DNA from: an uncultured Aquimarina sp.
GTDB lineage: Bacteria; Bacteroidota; Bacteroidia; Flavobacteriales; Flavobacteriaceae
Reading direction: 5' to 3'
DNA: 64,000 nt
Assembly: GCA_947496555.1 (NCBI GenBank)
Contig: CANMDH010000008.1
Coordinates: forward strand, 62,001 to 126,000
Every line of letters starts with the position of its first letter. Within the stretch, counting starts at the first letter, position 1. Of the stretch, positions 37,370 through 45,703 are shown one piece after another. Under the pieces are notes generated by a model. It saw only the letters and a list, made by a program, of their open reading frames with translations. It had not been told where the DNA came from and did not search any database. The translations under genes were made by a program, and so were the position numbers.

Positions 37370-37398
37370 ACAATTGTTATAAATTAAGTTTGAAAAAT

Positions 37399-37466
37399 TA
37401 AAGCCACAAATATTTATTTTTCTAAATCAACCGAGCAGCTCGATGTTTTAAGGAGAAGTGGCTTTA
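37399..37466. repeat. Inverted repeat TAAAGCCAC ... GTGGCTTTA
   Basis: Nine-base arms, 37399-37407 and 37458-37466, enclose 50 bases that contain the short palindrome GAGCAGCTC. May be a structured transcript leader or a relic of an element; no riboswitch class was recognised. Confidence 0.4.
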
Positions 37467-37484
37467 CCTATTTTAAATTATCAA

Positions 37485-37679
37485 AAACTTTTAGAATATC
37501 GGTAATATATCATATACCATAATCGTCAACCTGAACTCGTTTCAGGTTCTCATTATAACTGATTGCTTATGAACGAAATGAGATTCCGAAATAAACCTGC
37601 CTACCTGCGGTAATGCAGGCAGGTTCGGAATGACGCTAAAGAATTACATTATTACATATTACCGATATTCAAAAAGTTT
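37485..37679. repeat. MITE/REP-like inverted-repeat element (195 bp)
   Basis: Terminal arms of 26 bases at 37485-37510 and 37654-37679 are inverted copies with 24 of 26 matches. Nested inside is a second imperfect inverted pair starting CGTCA at 37524 and ending TGACG at 37635, whose inner part holds the stem AACCTGCCT / AGGCAGGTT near 37594-37624. The whole can fold into one long cruciform. No coding capacity and no clear target-site duplication. The inner part looks like the repetitive palindromes scattered in many flavobacterial genomes (recollection, not searched). Confidence 0.65.
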
Positions 37680-37800
37680 AAACTATCTCATCGATAAATG
37701 TGGTTGACTCAAAAACTAAATCGTATGCTAAATAAGATTTTTCATACGAATTCGTTACTTTTAAAGTCAAACACCTTTTCTAACCCTAAAGACATTTACT

Positions 37801-40800
37801 TTGAAGATTAAAAAATTCTGGAAACGAATTTTGTTAGTACTAATCTTAGTTCCGATTTTATTAGTAGGAGGTCTAATGCTCTATATTCAGAGCAACCAAT
37901 CTGAAATTATTAAAGAGGAGATCGCAACACTAAACAAAGAACACAAAGGCCTTATTCGTGTTGGTGAAAGTGAATTATCCCTTTTTGGCAACTTTCCATA
38001 CATCTCTATAAAAGTATATGATGTGCAAATTTTTGAAACCAAAGAAGACAATGCGCCCATCATCATGGATGTAAAAGACATATACATAGGTTTTAACCTA
38101 TGGGATATGGTGAAAGGAGATTATGATATTCAGTCTTTAGTAATAGAAGAAGGCGTTTTTAATATTGTGATTCATGAAAATAATACGACGAATATTCAAA
38201 ACTCCTTAGCAAGCACTTCTGAAACAGAAACACCATCCAGCAATATTCATCTAAAAAAAATTCGATTAAAAAGTCTGGATATCCACACCCTAGATGAAGC
38301 TACGAATACAGATGTCGAAAAATTTATATACGCTGGTAAAGGTGGTTTTAGCCAAAAAGATAGTATTATCGCCGGGCATATAGATACCCATTTTGAATTA
38401 AATGTGATAAAAGATAAAGATACCACCTTTATCCATAATAAACATTTTGAAGTACATACAGACCTGGTATTTAATGAATACACGGGCATTCTAGACATAT
38501 CACCCTCGGGTATTGTCATGGAAAATGGCGATTTTGAGTTAGAAGGCTCTATAGATACAAAGAATGATGTAGACCTAGACCTTTCTATAAAAGGAACAAA
38601 ACCCAATTTTGATATGCTGATTGCTTTTGCTCCAACAGATGTCATACCTGTATTAGAGAAATACAAAAATGCTGGTGAAATCTATTTTAATGCTAGTATC
38701 CAAGGGCCCGCTAACAAAGGAAACAGACCTTTTATAAATGCCAAATTTGGGGCCGGGAAAGCCTTTTTAGAAAATACTGAAAGAGCGAAAAAGATCGATA
38801 ATATGGGTTTCAACGGTCATTTTACGAATGGAAAAAATAGAGACGCAAGTACCATGGAGTTTTCGCTAACCGATATGACGGCGTCTTTGGAGAAGGGAGA
38901 GTTTAAAGGAGCTATTTTTGTAAAGAATTTTGAATCCCCAGAAGTGGATATGCAAATAAATTCGAACTTCAATCTCGATTTTATTGCAGACTTTCTTGAA
39001 CTGGAGCAAGTACAAGATGCCTCCGGAGAGGTTTCGCTGAAAATGAATTTTCACGATATTATTGATATTGACAACCCCGAAAAGGCATTACAAAAACTCA
39101 ATCAAGCGTACTATGCAGAATTGATTGTAAAAGACTTGAGTTTATTTGCCAAAGAACTTCCCGCTCCCCTGCAAGATTTGAATGTACATTTAGTAATGAA
39201 AGGGAAGGAAGCGACCTTGAACCAGTTTGAACTGTTGATGGGAAATTCTGATCTATCGGTACGTGGTTTTCTTTCGGACTTACCTGCAATTGTACATCAT
39301 ACAAACATCCCGGTAGAAGCCCATCTAGCTATTGCCTCCAAAACCTTAGATATTGCCCAATTAACAGGTTTTTCAAAACAAGACAGTATCCAAACCGGTT
39401 TCGATGAACAAATAAAGAATCTACGTTTAGGGCTTTCTTTTAAAGCTTCTGCAAAAGATTTTACAGAATCTGAGTATTTACCGAAAGGTGAATTTTTTAT
39501 CGATAGCCTGTATGCAGACTTGAAGCATTATCCGCATAAACTACATGATTTTCATGCCGATGTGTTAATAGATGACAAAGACTTAGAAATAGTAGATTTT
39601 ACGGGGTACATAGATGATAGTGATTTTCATGTTGACGGGTTAATACACGATTATGCTTTTTGGATGCAACCCCAACTTAATGGAGATGTAGATTTAGATA
39701 TCAATCTTACTTCTAATAAGTTAAGACTTGAAGATGTCTTTTCGTATCAAGGAGAAAATTATGTTCCAAAAGAGTACAGGCATGAAACTTTTGATGATTT
39801 GGCATTGCATTTTACCTCTAGTATGCATTATAAGGATTCTGCTTTACATTCCATCGATCTTGCTTTAGACAAGTTAGATACAAAAATGAAATTGCACCCG
39901 CTTCGCTTTCATGATTTTAGAGGAAACATACATTATGAAGACCAGCACATTGTTATCAAAGACTTTCATGGGGAAATAGGAACCACCAATTTTAATTTCG
40001 ACTTAAATTATTATTTGGGAGAAGACCCTCAAATAAAGAAAAGAGATAATTATCTAGCAGTAAAGGCAAATTATATTGACTTTGATGCACTTTTCAATTT
40101 CGATTTAAGTCCGCCAGAACCAACAGCAATTGTTACTTCAAAAACTGCAGACGTAAAAGAACACGCAGAGGCCTTCAATTTATATGAGTTGCCATTTACA
40201 GATATGCAGTTTAAAGCAGATATCGCTCACTTTATATATCATAGAATAGACCTTCAAAATATCAAAGCAGATTTAAGAACAACACCCAATCATTACATTT
40301 ATATAGATACCTTACATATGGATGCTGCAGGAGGAAATATTCGATTAAGTGGGTATTTTAATGGTAGCGATCCAAAACATATCTATATGCAGCCGGATTT
40401 GGTTATGAACAATGTTGATTTGGATAAATTGCTGTTTAAATTCGAAAATTTTGGGCAAGACCATCTCGTTTCAGAAAATTTACAAGGGAAACTCACCTCT
40501 AGAATTAAAGGTAAGATTAGAGTATACCCAGATATGGTGCCAGATCTAGACCAATCTACTATAGAAATGGATGTAAAAGTATTAAATGGAAGATTAAAAA
40601 ATTACGATCCAATGCTGGCACTTTCAGATTATATGGGAGATAAAAACCTGCAAAACATTCGGTTTGACACTTTACAAAATAGCTTAGATATAAAGAAAGG
40701 GAAGATCAATATTCCGACTATGACGATCGAATCTACTTTGGGCCATATAGAATTGTCTGGTACGCATGATAATAATCAAAATATCGATTATTATTTACGT

Positions 40801-40995
40801 ATTCCTTGGAAAATGGTAAGAAAAGCTGCTACGCAAAAAATATTTGGAAACAAGAAGGATGCTGCTATTAATGAGGAGCAAGAAGATGAGATTGTAGAAG
40901 TAGATCCTAACGAAAAAATAAAGTATCTCAATCTAAAGATCAAAGGGAGCATAGATGACTATAAGGTTTCATTAGGTAAGAAAAAAGAAAAGTAG
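37801..40995 (+). CDS. AsmA-like inner-membrane-anchored protein
   Basis: 1064 residues from a TTG (MKIKKFWKRILLVLILVPIL). An N-terminal transmembrane helix (about 8-28) precedes a very long periplasmic region of repeating beta strands. The opening (GLIRVGESELSLFGNFPYISIKVYDVQIFE) is the AsmA N-terminal pattern and residues about 830-1000 resemble the AsmA C-terminal domain (LQGKLTSRIKGKIRVYPDM, LNGRLKNYDPM, LQNSLDIKKGKINIPTMTIES). AsmA-like proteins are thought to form hydrophobic grooves that carry phospholipid to the outer membrane. Ends in a charged tail. Single gene. Confidence 0.85.
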   Translation: MKIKKFWKRILLVLILVPILLVGGLMLYIQSNQSEIIKEEIATLNKEHKGLIRVGESELSLFGNFPYISIKVYDVQIFETKEDNAPIIMDVKDIYIGFNLWDMVKGDYDIQSLVIEEGVFNIVIHENNTTNIQNSLASTSETETPSSNIHLKKIRLKSLDIHTLDEATNTDVEKFIYAGKGGFSQKDSIIAGHIDTHFELNVIKDKDTTFIHNKHFEVHTDLVFNEYTGILDISPSGIVMENGDFELEGSIDTKNDVDLDLSIKGTKPNFDMLIAFAPTDVIPVLEKYKNAGEIYFNASIQGPANKGNRPFINAKFGAGKAFLENTERAKKIDNMGFNGHFTNGKNRDASTMEFSLTDMTASLEKGEFKGAIFVKNFESPEVDMQINSNFNLDFIADFLELEQVQDASGEVSLKMNFHDIIDIDNPEKALQKLNQAYYAELIVKDLSLFAKELPAPLQDLNVHLVMKGKEATLNQFELLMGNSDLSVRGFLSDLPAIVHHTNIPVEAHLAIASKTLDIAQLTGFSKQDSIQTGFDEQIKNLRLGLSFKASAKDFTESEYLPKGEFFIDSLYADLKHYPHKLHDFHADVLIDDKDLEIVDFTGYIDDSDFHVDGLIHDYAFWMQPQLNGDVDLDINLTSNKLRLEDVFSYQGENYVPKEYRHETFDDLALHFTSSMHYKDSALHSIDLALDKLDTKMKLHPLRFHDFRGNIHYEDQHIVIKDFHGEIGTTNFNFDLNYYLGEDPQIKKRDNYLAVKANYIDFDALFNFDLSPPEPTAIVTSKTADVKEHAEAFNLYELPFTDMQFKADIAHFIYHRIDLQNIKADLRTTPNHYIYIDTLHMDAAGGNIRLSGYFNGSDPKHIYMQPDLVMNNVDLDKLLFKFENFGQDHLVSENLQGKLTSRIKGKIRVYPDMVPDLDQSTIEMDVKVLNGRLKNYDPMLALSDYMGDKNLQNIRFDTLQNSLDIKKGKINIPTMTIESTLGHIELSGTHDNNQNIDYYLRIPWKMVRKAATQKIFGNKKDAAINEEQEDEIVEVDPNEKIKYLNLKIKGSIDDYKVSLGKKKEK

Positions 40996-41373
40996 GGCTA
41001 AGAAATTGATCAATGATTTATCCACCATATTCGATAATGAATATTGTTTCAATAAATTGGAACGGAAAATATAAAAACGTTGCGCAACAACCTCCAAATT
41101 TCGAACTATAGTAATCAATCAAATTTACCGAAATTCAGTAGAGAAGGTAATTCAAAATGCTAACTTCTACATTTTTTTATTGGTCAGCATGCGAAAAACT
41201 TGATTTCAAAAAATATACTACACTCTCCTTTCCACATATCAATTGATGAAAATTAAGATTTTGACTGAGGAATATCATTTTGGTATTCCAAATCATTTAG
41301 GATATTTAGTTCGAAAATGCAACATCAGTAAGTATCCATAAAAAGAAAAGTCAACATTAAAAATACCAACACG
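40996..41373. other. Non-coding gap with an attC-like core
   Basis: 378 bases without a credible gene. At 41079-41088 lies the palindrome GTTGCGCAAC within AACGTTGCGCAACAA, resembling the right-hand core seen at the attC-like sites further right. No fragment of a known gene was recognised. Confidence 0.35.
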
Positions 41374-43209
41374 ATGAAATACAACACTATTATTATCGGA
41401 GGAGGTTTAGCCGGATTAACCGCAGGAGCGACGCTCTCAAAATTTGGCAAGAAAGTTCTTTTACTAGAGCAGCACCATAAGCCTGGTGGCTGTGCAACCA
41501 CGTTTAAGCGGGGAGATTTCATTATTGAAGTTGGCCTACATGAAATGAGCGGCCTCATTGAAAATGGCTCAATTACCAGTATTTTCAAAATGCTTGAAGT
41601 GGACAAAAATGTTCAATTTGAAAAAGCACCTGAGTTCTACGGAGTGGTTTCTGATAAAGAAGATTTTGTGTTTCCACATGGCTATGATGCTGCTACCAAG
41701 GTATTGATAGATAAGTATCCTGAAGACGAAAAAGGGATCAAACGTTTCATGAAATTGATAGCAGGAGTACGAAAGGAAGCAACCAACCAACCACGCTCAC
41801 TTTTAAAACAAAAACTGATTTATCCATTGATGCCCTTGCTTTACCCTAATCTTGTAGAGGCAACTAAGCATACCGTTGGGTCTTGGTTAGATAAGTACAT
41901 TACCAATGAAAACGCAAAATTAGATCTCATAGCCCATATTGTTTATTGGGGAGATGATCCTTATACATTATCAATGTTTTACTTTGGCATACCATTTTCA
42001 GGCTTTATTGAGAATGGTGGCCACTTTATAAAAGGTGGATCACAACAGCTTTCCAATTATCTTGCTTCCTATATAGAAAAAAATGGTGGCAGTGTTCTTT
42101 TAGGCAAAAGAGCAGAGAAAATCATTACCAATAATGGTAAAGCAACTGGAGTTACATTCCGTGATAGTTTCAATGAGAATTCAAACCCTATGACTATTTT
42201 ATGTGATAATGTTATAGCCAATTGTGCCATTCCTTTAGTACCGTTGATGTTGGATGAGCCGTATTCGACTCAGCTTCAACAAAAAATCAGTTCAAAAACC
42301 AATTCATGTTCACTATTATGTATGTATCTCGGTTTTAATACAGATGTAGAAAAGTTTGGTGTAAAATACTACTCAAATGTTTTTCAAGGAGATGGTGTAA
42401 CTGCTTTAAAGGATATTAAAAATAACCATCATGGTGATTGGTCTAAACGCAGATTCATTTTTGTAGACTATAACAAGGTAGATGCTGGACTGGCACCAAC
42501 TCACAAATCTGAAGGTGTAATTTGTGCTGTGGATTATATTGAAGATTGGGAAAATTTAAATAAGGAAGACTACGACGCAAAAAAAGAAGAAGTAGCGCAA
42601 GTTTTATTGCAGCGATTAGAAAAGCAATATCCAGGAATTCGAAATAGTATCGAATACTACGAAGTGTCTACATCCAAGACCATTAAACGTTATACCTCGA
42701 ACCCAAGTGGTTCGGTTTATGGTTATGCACAAACTAAAGACCAAATAGCAAGTAAGCGATTTAGAAACAATTTCTTGATTACTAACCTGTACTTTGCATC
42801 GGCATGGGCTTTCCCAGGAGGTGGTTTTGAAGGTTCAATTCAGGGAGGTTTCTTGGCTGCATTGCAAATGAATCAGGATAAAATTTGGTCAGAATGTGAT
42901 GACGCAAAGTATGTTGATAAGAGAGTTGTTGATCTCATTGGACGAAAAGAGATGGATAAAAGTACGCTCGAATTGAGCTTTGAAAAGCCTACTGGATTTC
43001 AGTGCCAAAAAGGACAGTATGCTATTCTCAATCTCTTAAACCCCAAGGTAACATCGCTTGATGTACCCTATCGCTGGCTTCCTGTTGTTTCTTCGCCAAA
43101 AGAAGATACAATAAGCTTTCATTTTGAACTAAATAACAGCAGTTTTTCTAAAAGCTGCGAGCTTATAGATATTGGTGATAAGGCTATTATATATGGGCCT
43201 ATGAGTTAA
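41374..43209 (+). CDS. CrtI/retinol-saturase-like flavoprotein with truncated ferredoxin-reductase-like tail
   Basis: 611 residues. The main part (about 1-505) is a phytoene-desaturase / all-trans-retinol-saturase-like oxidoreductase: FAD Rossmann motif IIGGGLAGLTAGATLSKFG, PGGCATTF, FIKGGSQQLSNYL and the C-terminal NLYFASAWAFPGGGFEGSIQGG. Residues about 525-611 resemble the start of an FNR-type FAD domain (LELSFEKPTGFQCQKGQYAI, PYRWLPVVSSP) and stop at YGPMS, exactly where the domain's GPxG motif would continue; the NAD-binding half is absent. An attC-like hairpin follows 57 bases later. Likely reduces or isomerises a polyene or lipid; substrate unknown. Confidence 0.75.
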   Translation: MKYNTIIIGGGLAGLTAGATLSKFGKKVLLLEQHHKPGGCATTFKRGDFIIEVGLHEMSGLIENGSITSIFKMLEVDKNVQFEKAPEFYGVVSDKEDFVFPHGYDAATKVLIDKYPEDEKGIKRFMKLIAGVRKEATNQPRSLLKQKLIYPLMPLLYPNLVEATKHTVGSWLDKYITNENAKLDLIAHIVYWGDDPYTLSMFYFGIPFSGFIENGGHFIKGGSQQLSNYLASYIEKNGGSVLLGKRAEKIITNNGKATGVTFRDSFNENSNPMTILCDNVIANCAIPLVPLMLDEPYSTQLQQKISSKTNSCSLLCMYLGFNTDVEKFGVKYYSNVFQGDGVTALKDIKNNHHGDWSKRRFIFVDYNKVDAGLAPTHKSEGVICAVDYIEDWENLNKEDYDAKKEEVAQVLLQRLEKQYPGIRNSIEYYEVSTSKTIKRYTSNPSGSVYGYAQTKDQIASKRFRNNFLITNLYFASAWAFPGGGFEGSIQGGFLAALQMNQDKIWSECDDAKYVDKRVVDLIGRKEMDKSTLELSFEKPTGFQCQKGQYAILNLLNPKVTSLDVPYRWLPVVSSPKEDTISFHFELNNSSFSKSCELIDIGDKAIIYGPMS

Positions 43210-43265
43210 TCCACTATATAAGTAAGTAAATGAAAGTTAAAATAGATTAGATAGTTAGATAAAAC

Positions 43266-43395
43266 GTAACACAAAAGTGCGTATAGCTTTTCCTACTCGG
43301 AAATTCCTCGCACTTTTACTATCTTGGTTTCTTAATCTGAAAATCCTCTCGGATTTTCACGCAAAAAGCCATACACAAATACGCTATGCGTAATT
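43266..43395. repeat. attC-like imperfect hairpin B
   Basis: The arms around AACACAAAAGTGCGTATAGC (43269 on) and AAAAAGCCATACACAAATACGC (43363 on) pair imperfectly, with an inner hairpin TGAAAATCC-tctc-GGATTTTCA at 43338-43359. The 16-mer TTCCTACTCGGAAATT (43290-43305) recurs exactly at 44773-44788. The HAD gene starts 5 bases after the right core. Resembles an integron attC recombination site; no integrase is in the window. Confidence 0.5.
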
Positions 43396-43400
43396 GAGAG

Positions 43401-44027
43401 ATGAAAAACATTAAAACAATAGTTTTTGATTTATATAATACTTTGATTGAAATAAAAGAATCAAATCATTTCTTTTTAAGATTATTTAAAATCTCTCAGA
43501 ACGGTTTCGGTATGGATGTTTCAACATACCTTCAACTCGTGATGAAAAATGACCTTAACGAGTTGAAAGCTATTTTACCTGCTGAATTCTGCACATTATA
43601 TAATGAAAAGTCGGCCGACTTAGAACAGGAATTAAACTCGATCATTATATACAAAGAGGTTTTTAATGTTCTTGAAGACTTAAAAAAAGATTTTCGAATT
43701 TTCTTAATTTCAAATTTAGCGTCACCATATAAAGAACCTGCGTTTTACAATAATCTTGACAAGTATTTTGAGAAAATGATTTTTTCTAGTGATTATGGGT
43801 TTTTAAAACCTGATAAAAAGATTTTTAAAGAAATAGAAATATTGACAGGCAACAAACCAAACGAAATATTGATGGTTGGAGATTCTTTTAAATCAGATAT
43901 TGTAGGAGCTAAAAATATGGAATGGAATTATTTGAAAATTAATCGTTACACTCCTATTTCGAAAGATTATGAAATAAAAGACTTGAATGAAATAAAAAAA
44001 CGCTTAACAATCTATAAAAAGCATTAA
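43401..44027 (+). CDS. HAD-superfamily hydrolase
   Basis: 208 residues. Motif I FDLYNTLIE near residue 10 (nucleophile Asp, with Tyr at the second acid position as in haloacid-dehalogenase-like members), motif II FLISNLASP near 110, motif III lysine in YGFLKPDKKIF, motif IV GDSFKSDIVGAKN near 155. A helical cap lies at about 20-85. Probably a phosphatase or dehalogenase on a small cytosolic metabolite; the substrate cannot be read. It stands alone between two attC-like boundaries. Confidence 0.85.
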   Translation: MKNIKTIVFDLYNTLIEIKESNHFFLRLFKISQNGFGMDVSTYLQLVMKNDLNELKAILPAEFCTLYNEKSADLEQELNSIIIYKEVFNVLEDLKKDFRIFLISNLASPYKEPAFYNNLDKYFEKMIFSSDYGFLKPDKKIFKEIEILTGNKPNEILMVGDSFKSDIVGAKNMEWNYLKINRYTPISKDYEIKDLNEIKKRLTIYKKH

Positions 44028-44077
44028 AACGCATTTTATACGAAACGTTATATGACATTCTATAAAAAGGAATATCT

Positions 44078-44710
44078 ATGAAAAATTTTATAGCTGATTT
44101 ACCACCAAGCAAAGCAGCAATGGTTGTAGGGATTGCCTTTATAACCTCGATTTTCATCGTAACCTTAGTTGATGATTTTCTTTTAGCTAATTTTGTAGTA
44201 CCCGGTGATACAGAAGCTTTAGTCAGTGATATTAAGGCTAATGGAAGACTATTTGGTTTTGCTGTTGTTGGTTATTTACTCGTACTTGCCCTTGATTCTA
44301 TTATAGGTCTCGCACTTTATATAGTGCTTAAACGAGCAAATAAGAATCTTGCGTTGCTTACGGCAGTTCTTAGGCTGCTATACGTTTGTACTTTGGTAAT
44401 TGGATTGTTTTGTCTGGTATTTCAAATCATCGATGTTTACGGCTATGCATCCACAAAACTTTTGGGATACATATTTTTTGCCTTACATATCTTTGTACTT
44501 GGTTATTCGGTCTTCAAGTCAGAATATATTCCGAAAAGCCTTGGTATTTTGTTGGTAGTTACGTCGTTTACATATATAGTATTTTTCGTAGATCATCATC
44601 TGTCTAAAACACTTGAGGCAATTACTATGTTGACAATGGCTATTGCGGAACTTTCACTAAGTCTCTGGCTTATGGTGAAAAGAAATAAGCTACCTGAAAA
44701 TAATCTATGA
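44078..44710 (+). CDS. DUF4386-family integral membrane protein
   Basis: 210 residues, mostly hydrophobic, with about six transmembrane helices. Begins MKNFIADLPPSKAAMVVGIAF and matches the DUF4386 layout, including the lumenal PGDTEALVSDIKANGRLF stretch and LLYVCTLVIGLFCLVF. Function of the family is unknown. The 50 bases before it contain AACGTTATATGACATTC, similar to the right cores of the attC-like sites, so it looks like one cassette. Confidence 0.7.
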   Translation: MKNFIADLPPSKAAMVVGIAFITSIFIVTLVDDFLLANFVVPGDTEALVSDIKANGRLFGFAVVGYLLVLALDSIIGLALYIVLKRANKNLALLTAVLRLLYVCTLVIGLFCLVFQIIDVYGYASTKLLGYIFFALHIFVLGYSVFKSEYIPKSLGILLVVTSFTYIVFFVDHHLSKTLEAITMLTMAIAELSLSLWLMVKRNKLPENNL

Positions 44711-44739
44711 AAAACCTAAGTCCAGTTCTCTAAAGTTAA

Positions 44740-44845
44740 TTAATAGTAACTTAGTCACATAACAGTTTATGATTCCTACTCGGAAATTTCCATCGTAAAT
44801 TTACTCGCAACAGAATCATAGCCGAACCGTTGGTAGCAATTCACA
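44740..44845. repeat. attC-like imperfect hairpin D
   Basis: TATGATTC (44768-44775) pairs with GAATCATA (44813-44820), flanked outward by AAC (44761-44763) and GTT (44829-44831) with a few unpaired bases between, which is the attC layout. It contains the 16-mer shared with hairpin B, and its left flank TTAATAGTAACTTAG (44740-44754) recurs at 45629-45643. The next gene starts at 44851, directly after the right core. Confidence 0.5.
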
Positions 44846-44850
44846 AAAAA

Positions 44851-45279
44851 ATGAATAAATTTTCAAGCTCTAATCGAACTACTTGGATTAAAATCATTGC
44901 ATTGATTAACGGCCTTGCTGTCATCCTGCATTTATTCTTTTGGATTACTGCCTTCGTTAAATTGCCAGCTATCTCTTCGCAAAGAAACCTTGCTGATCGG
45001 ATAAATATTGCCACAACGTATGGATTTGGAATAGCTGATATTATTTGGTCAATTCCTCTACTTCTAATTGGTTCAATAGGACTTTGGAAAAAGACAGAAA
45101 TTGGCTGGTTGGCGGCACTTTTAGCAAATGCCTTATATTGGTACTCAATCACAGTAATAATTGTAAGAGATTTATCTTCGGATTCATTTTCACCAGGATT
45201 GATTCTATTTTTGCCTTTTACGCTTATTTCATTTTGGACAACTTATTTTTTATGGAAAAATCGAAGTTTGTTCTTGTAA
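44851..45279 (+). CDS. Small integral membrane protein of unknown function
   Basis: 142 residues from the ATG at 44851 (MNKFSSSNRTTWIKI). The frame also opens at a TTG (44830), but that lies inside the attC-like core and is rejected. Four transmembrane helices (about 14-34, 55-75, 82-103, 112-132). No motif recognised. A lone gene between the attC-like hairpin D and an inverted-repeat relic. Confidence 0.6.
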   Translation: MNKFSSSNRTTWIKIIALINGLAVILHLFFWITAFVKLPAISSQRNLADRINIATTYGFGIADIIWSIPLLLIGSIGLWKKTEIGWLAALLANALYWYSITVIIVRDLSSDSFSPGLILFLPFTLISFWTTYFLWKNRSLFL

Positions 45280-45296
45280 AAAGCAAATGCCAATAA

Positions 45297-45460
45297 TGAA
45301 CTCATCTTGAGTAGCGGTTTTTCAACCGAAAAATTTGGCTTTTGTGCTGTAATGAAGTTAATTTTTTTCAGCATAGCTATAGCTACGGTTAAAAAAATAA
45401 ATAAAATTAGAGTGCAAAATGTAAATTTTGTAGGTAAAAGTATTACTCAAGATGAGTTCA
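45297..45460. mobile_element. Inverted-repeat element relic (17-bp perfect arms)
   Basis: TGAACTCATCTTGAGTA at 45297-45313 is repeated in exact inverted form at 45444-45460. The 130 bases between hold no frame but include the palindrome TAGCTATAGCTA (45374-45385). Size and structure fit a MITE-like element or an insertion-sequence remnant. No target duplication was confirmed. Confidence 0.45.
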
Positions 45461-45464
45461 ATAA

Positions 45465-45608
45465 AAACTAAAAACAGAATTGCAAATACGAGGTTACGAA
45501 ATAGAAAAATTGAACGACGAAGATCATCAAAAATTTAAAGAAAATTACCGGAACGACATGGAATATTTCGGATACCATAGCCCTGCAGAGTTTAAAGAAA
45601 AAAACTAA
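45465..45608 (+). pseudogene. 3' gene fragment (about 47 codons), possibly sulfotransferase-like
   Basis: An open stretch without an ATG near its start encodes KLKTELQIRGYEIEKLNDED, HQKFKENYRNDMEYFGY and HSPAEFKEKN, then stop. Its character is that of the C-terminal end of a larger protein; the KENYRNDMEYFGY ending recalls the tails of bacterial sulfotransferases (weak). It lies directly beside the right arm of the inverted-repeat relic, which probably marks the break. The remaining bases to 45703 repeat the TTAATAGTAACTTAG flank (45629-45643) and hold CAGTTAACAACAATTG near 45666, another possible cassette boundary. Confidence 0.4.
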
Positions 45609-45703
45609 AGGCAACTAAGATTATGGTCTTAATAGTAACTTAGCTTGTCATATCTTATAACAAAACAGTTAACAACAATTGAAACCTGCGAAGATAGAAT
45701 AGA

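Noticed and set aside
44830-44850. TTG start extending the small membrane protein
   Set aside because: It lies inside the attC-like right core and adds residues unlike a membrane protein N-terminus; the ATG at 44851 is better.
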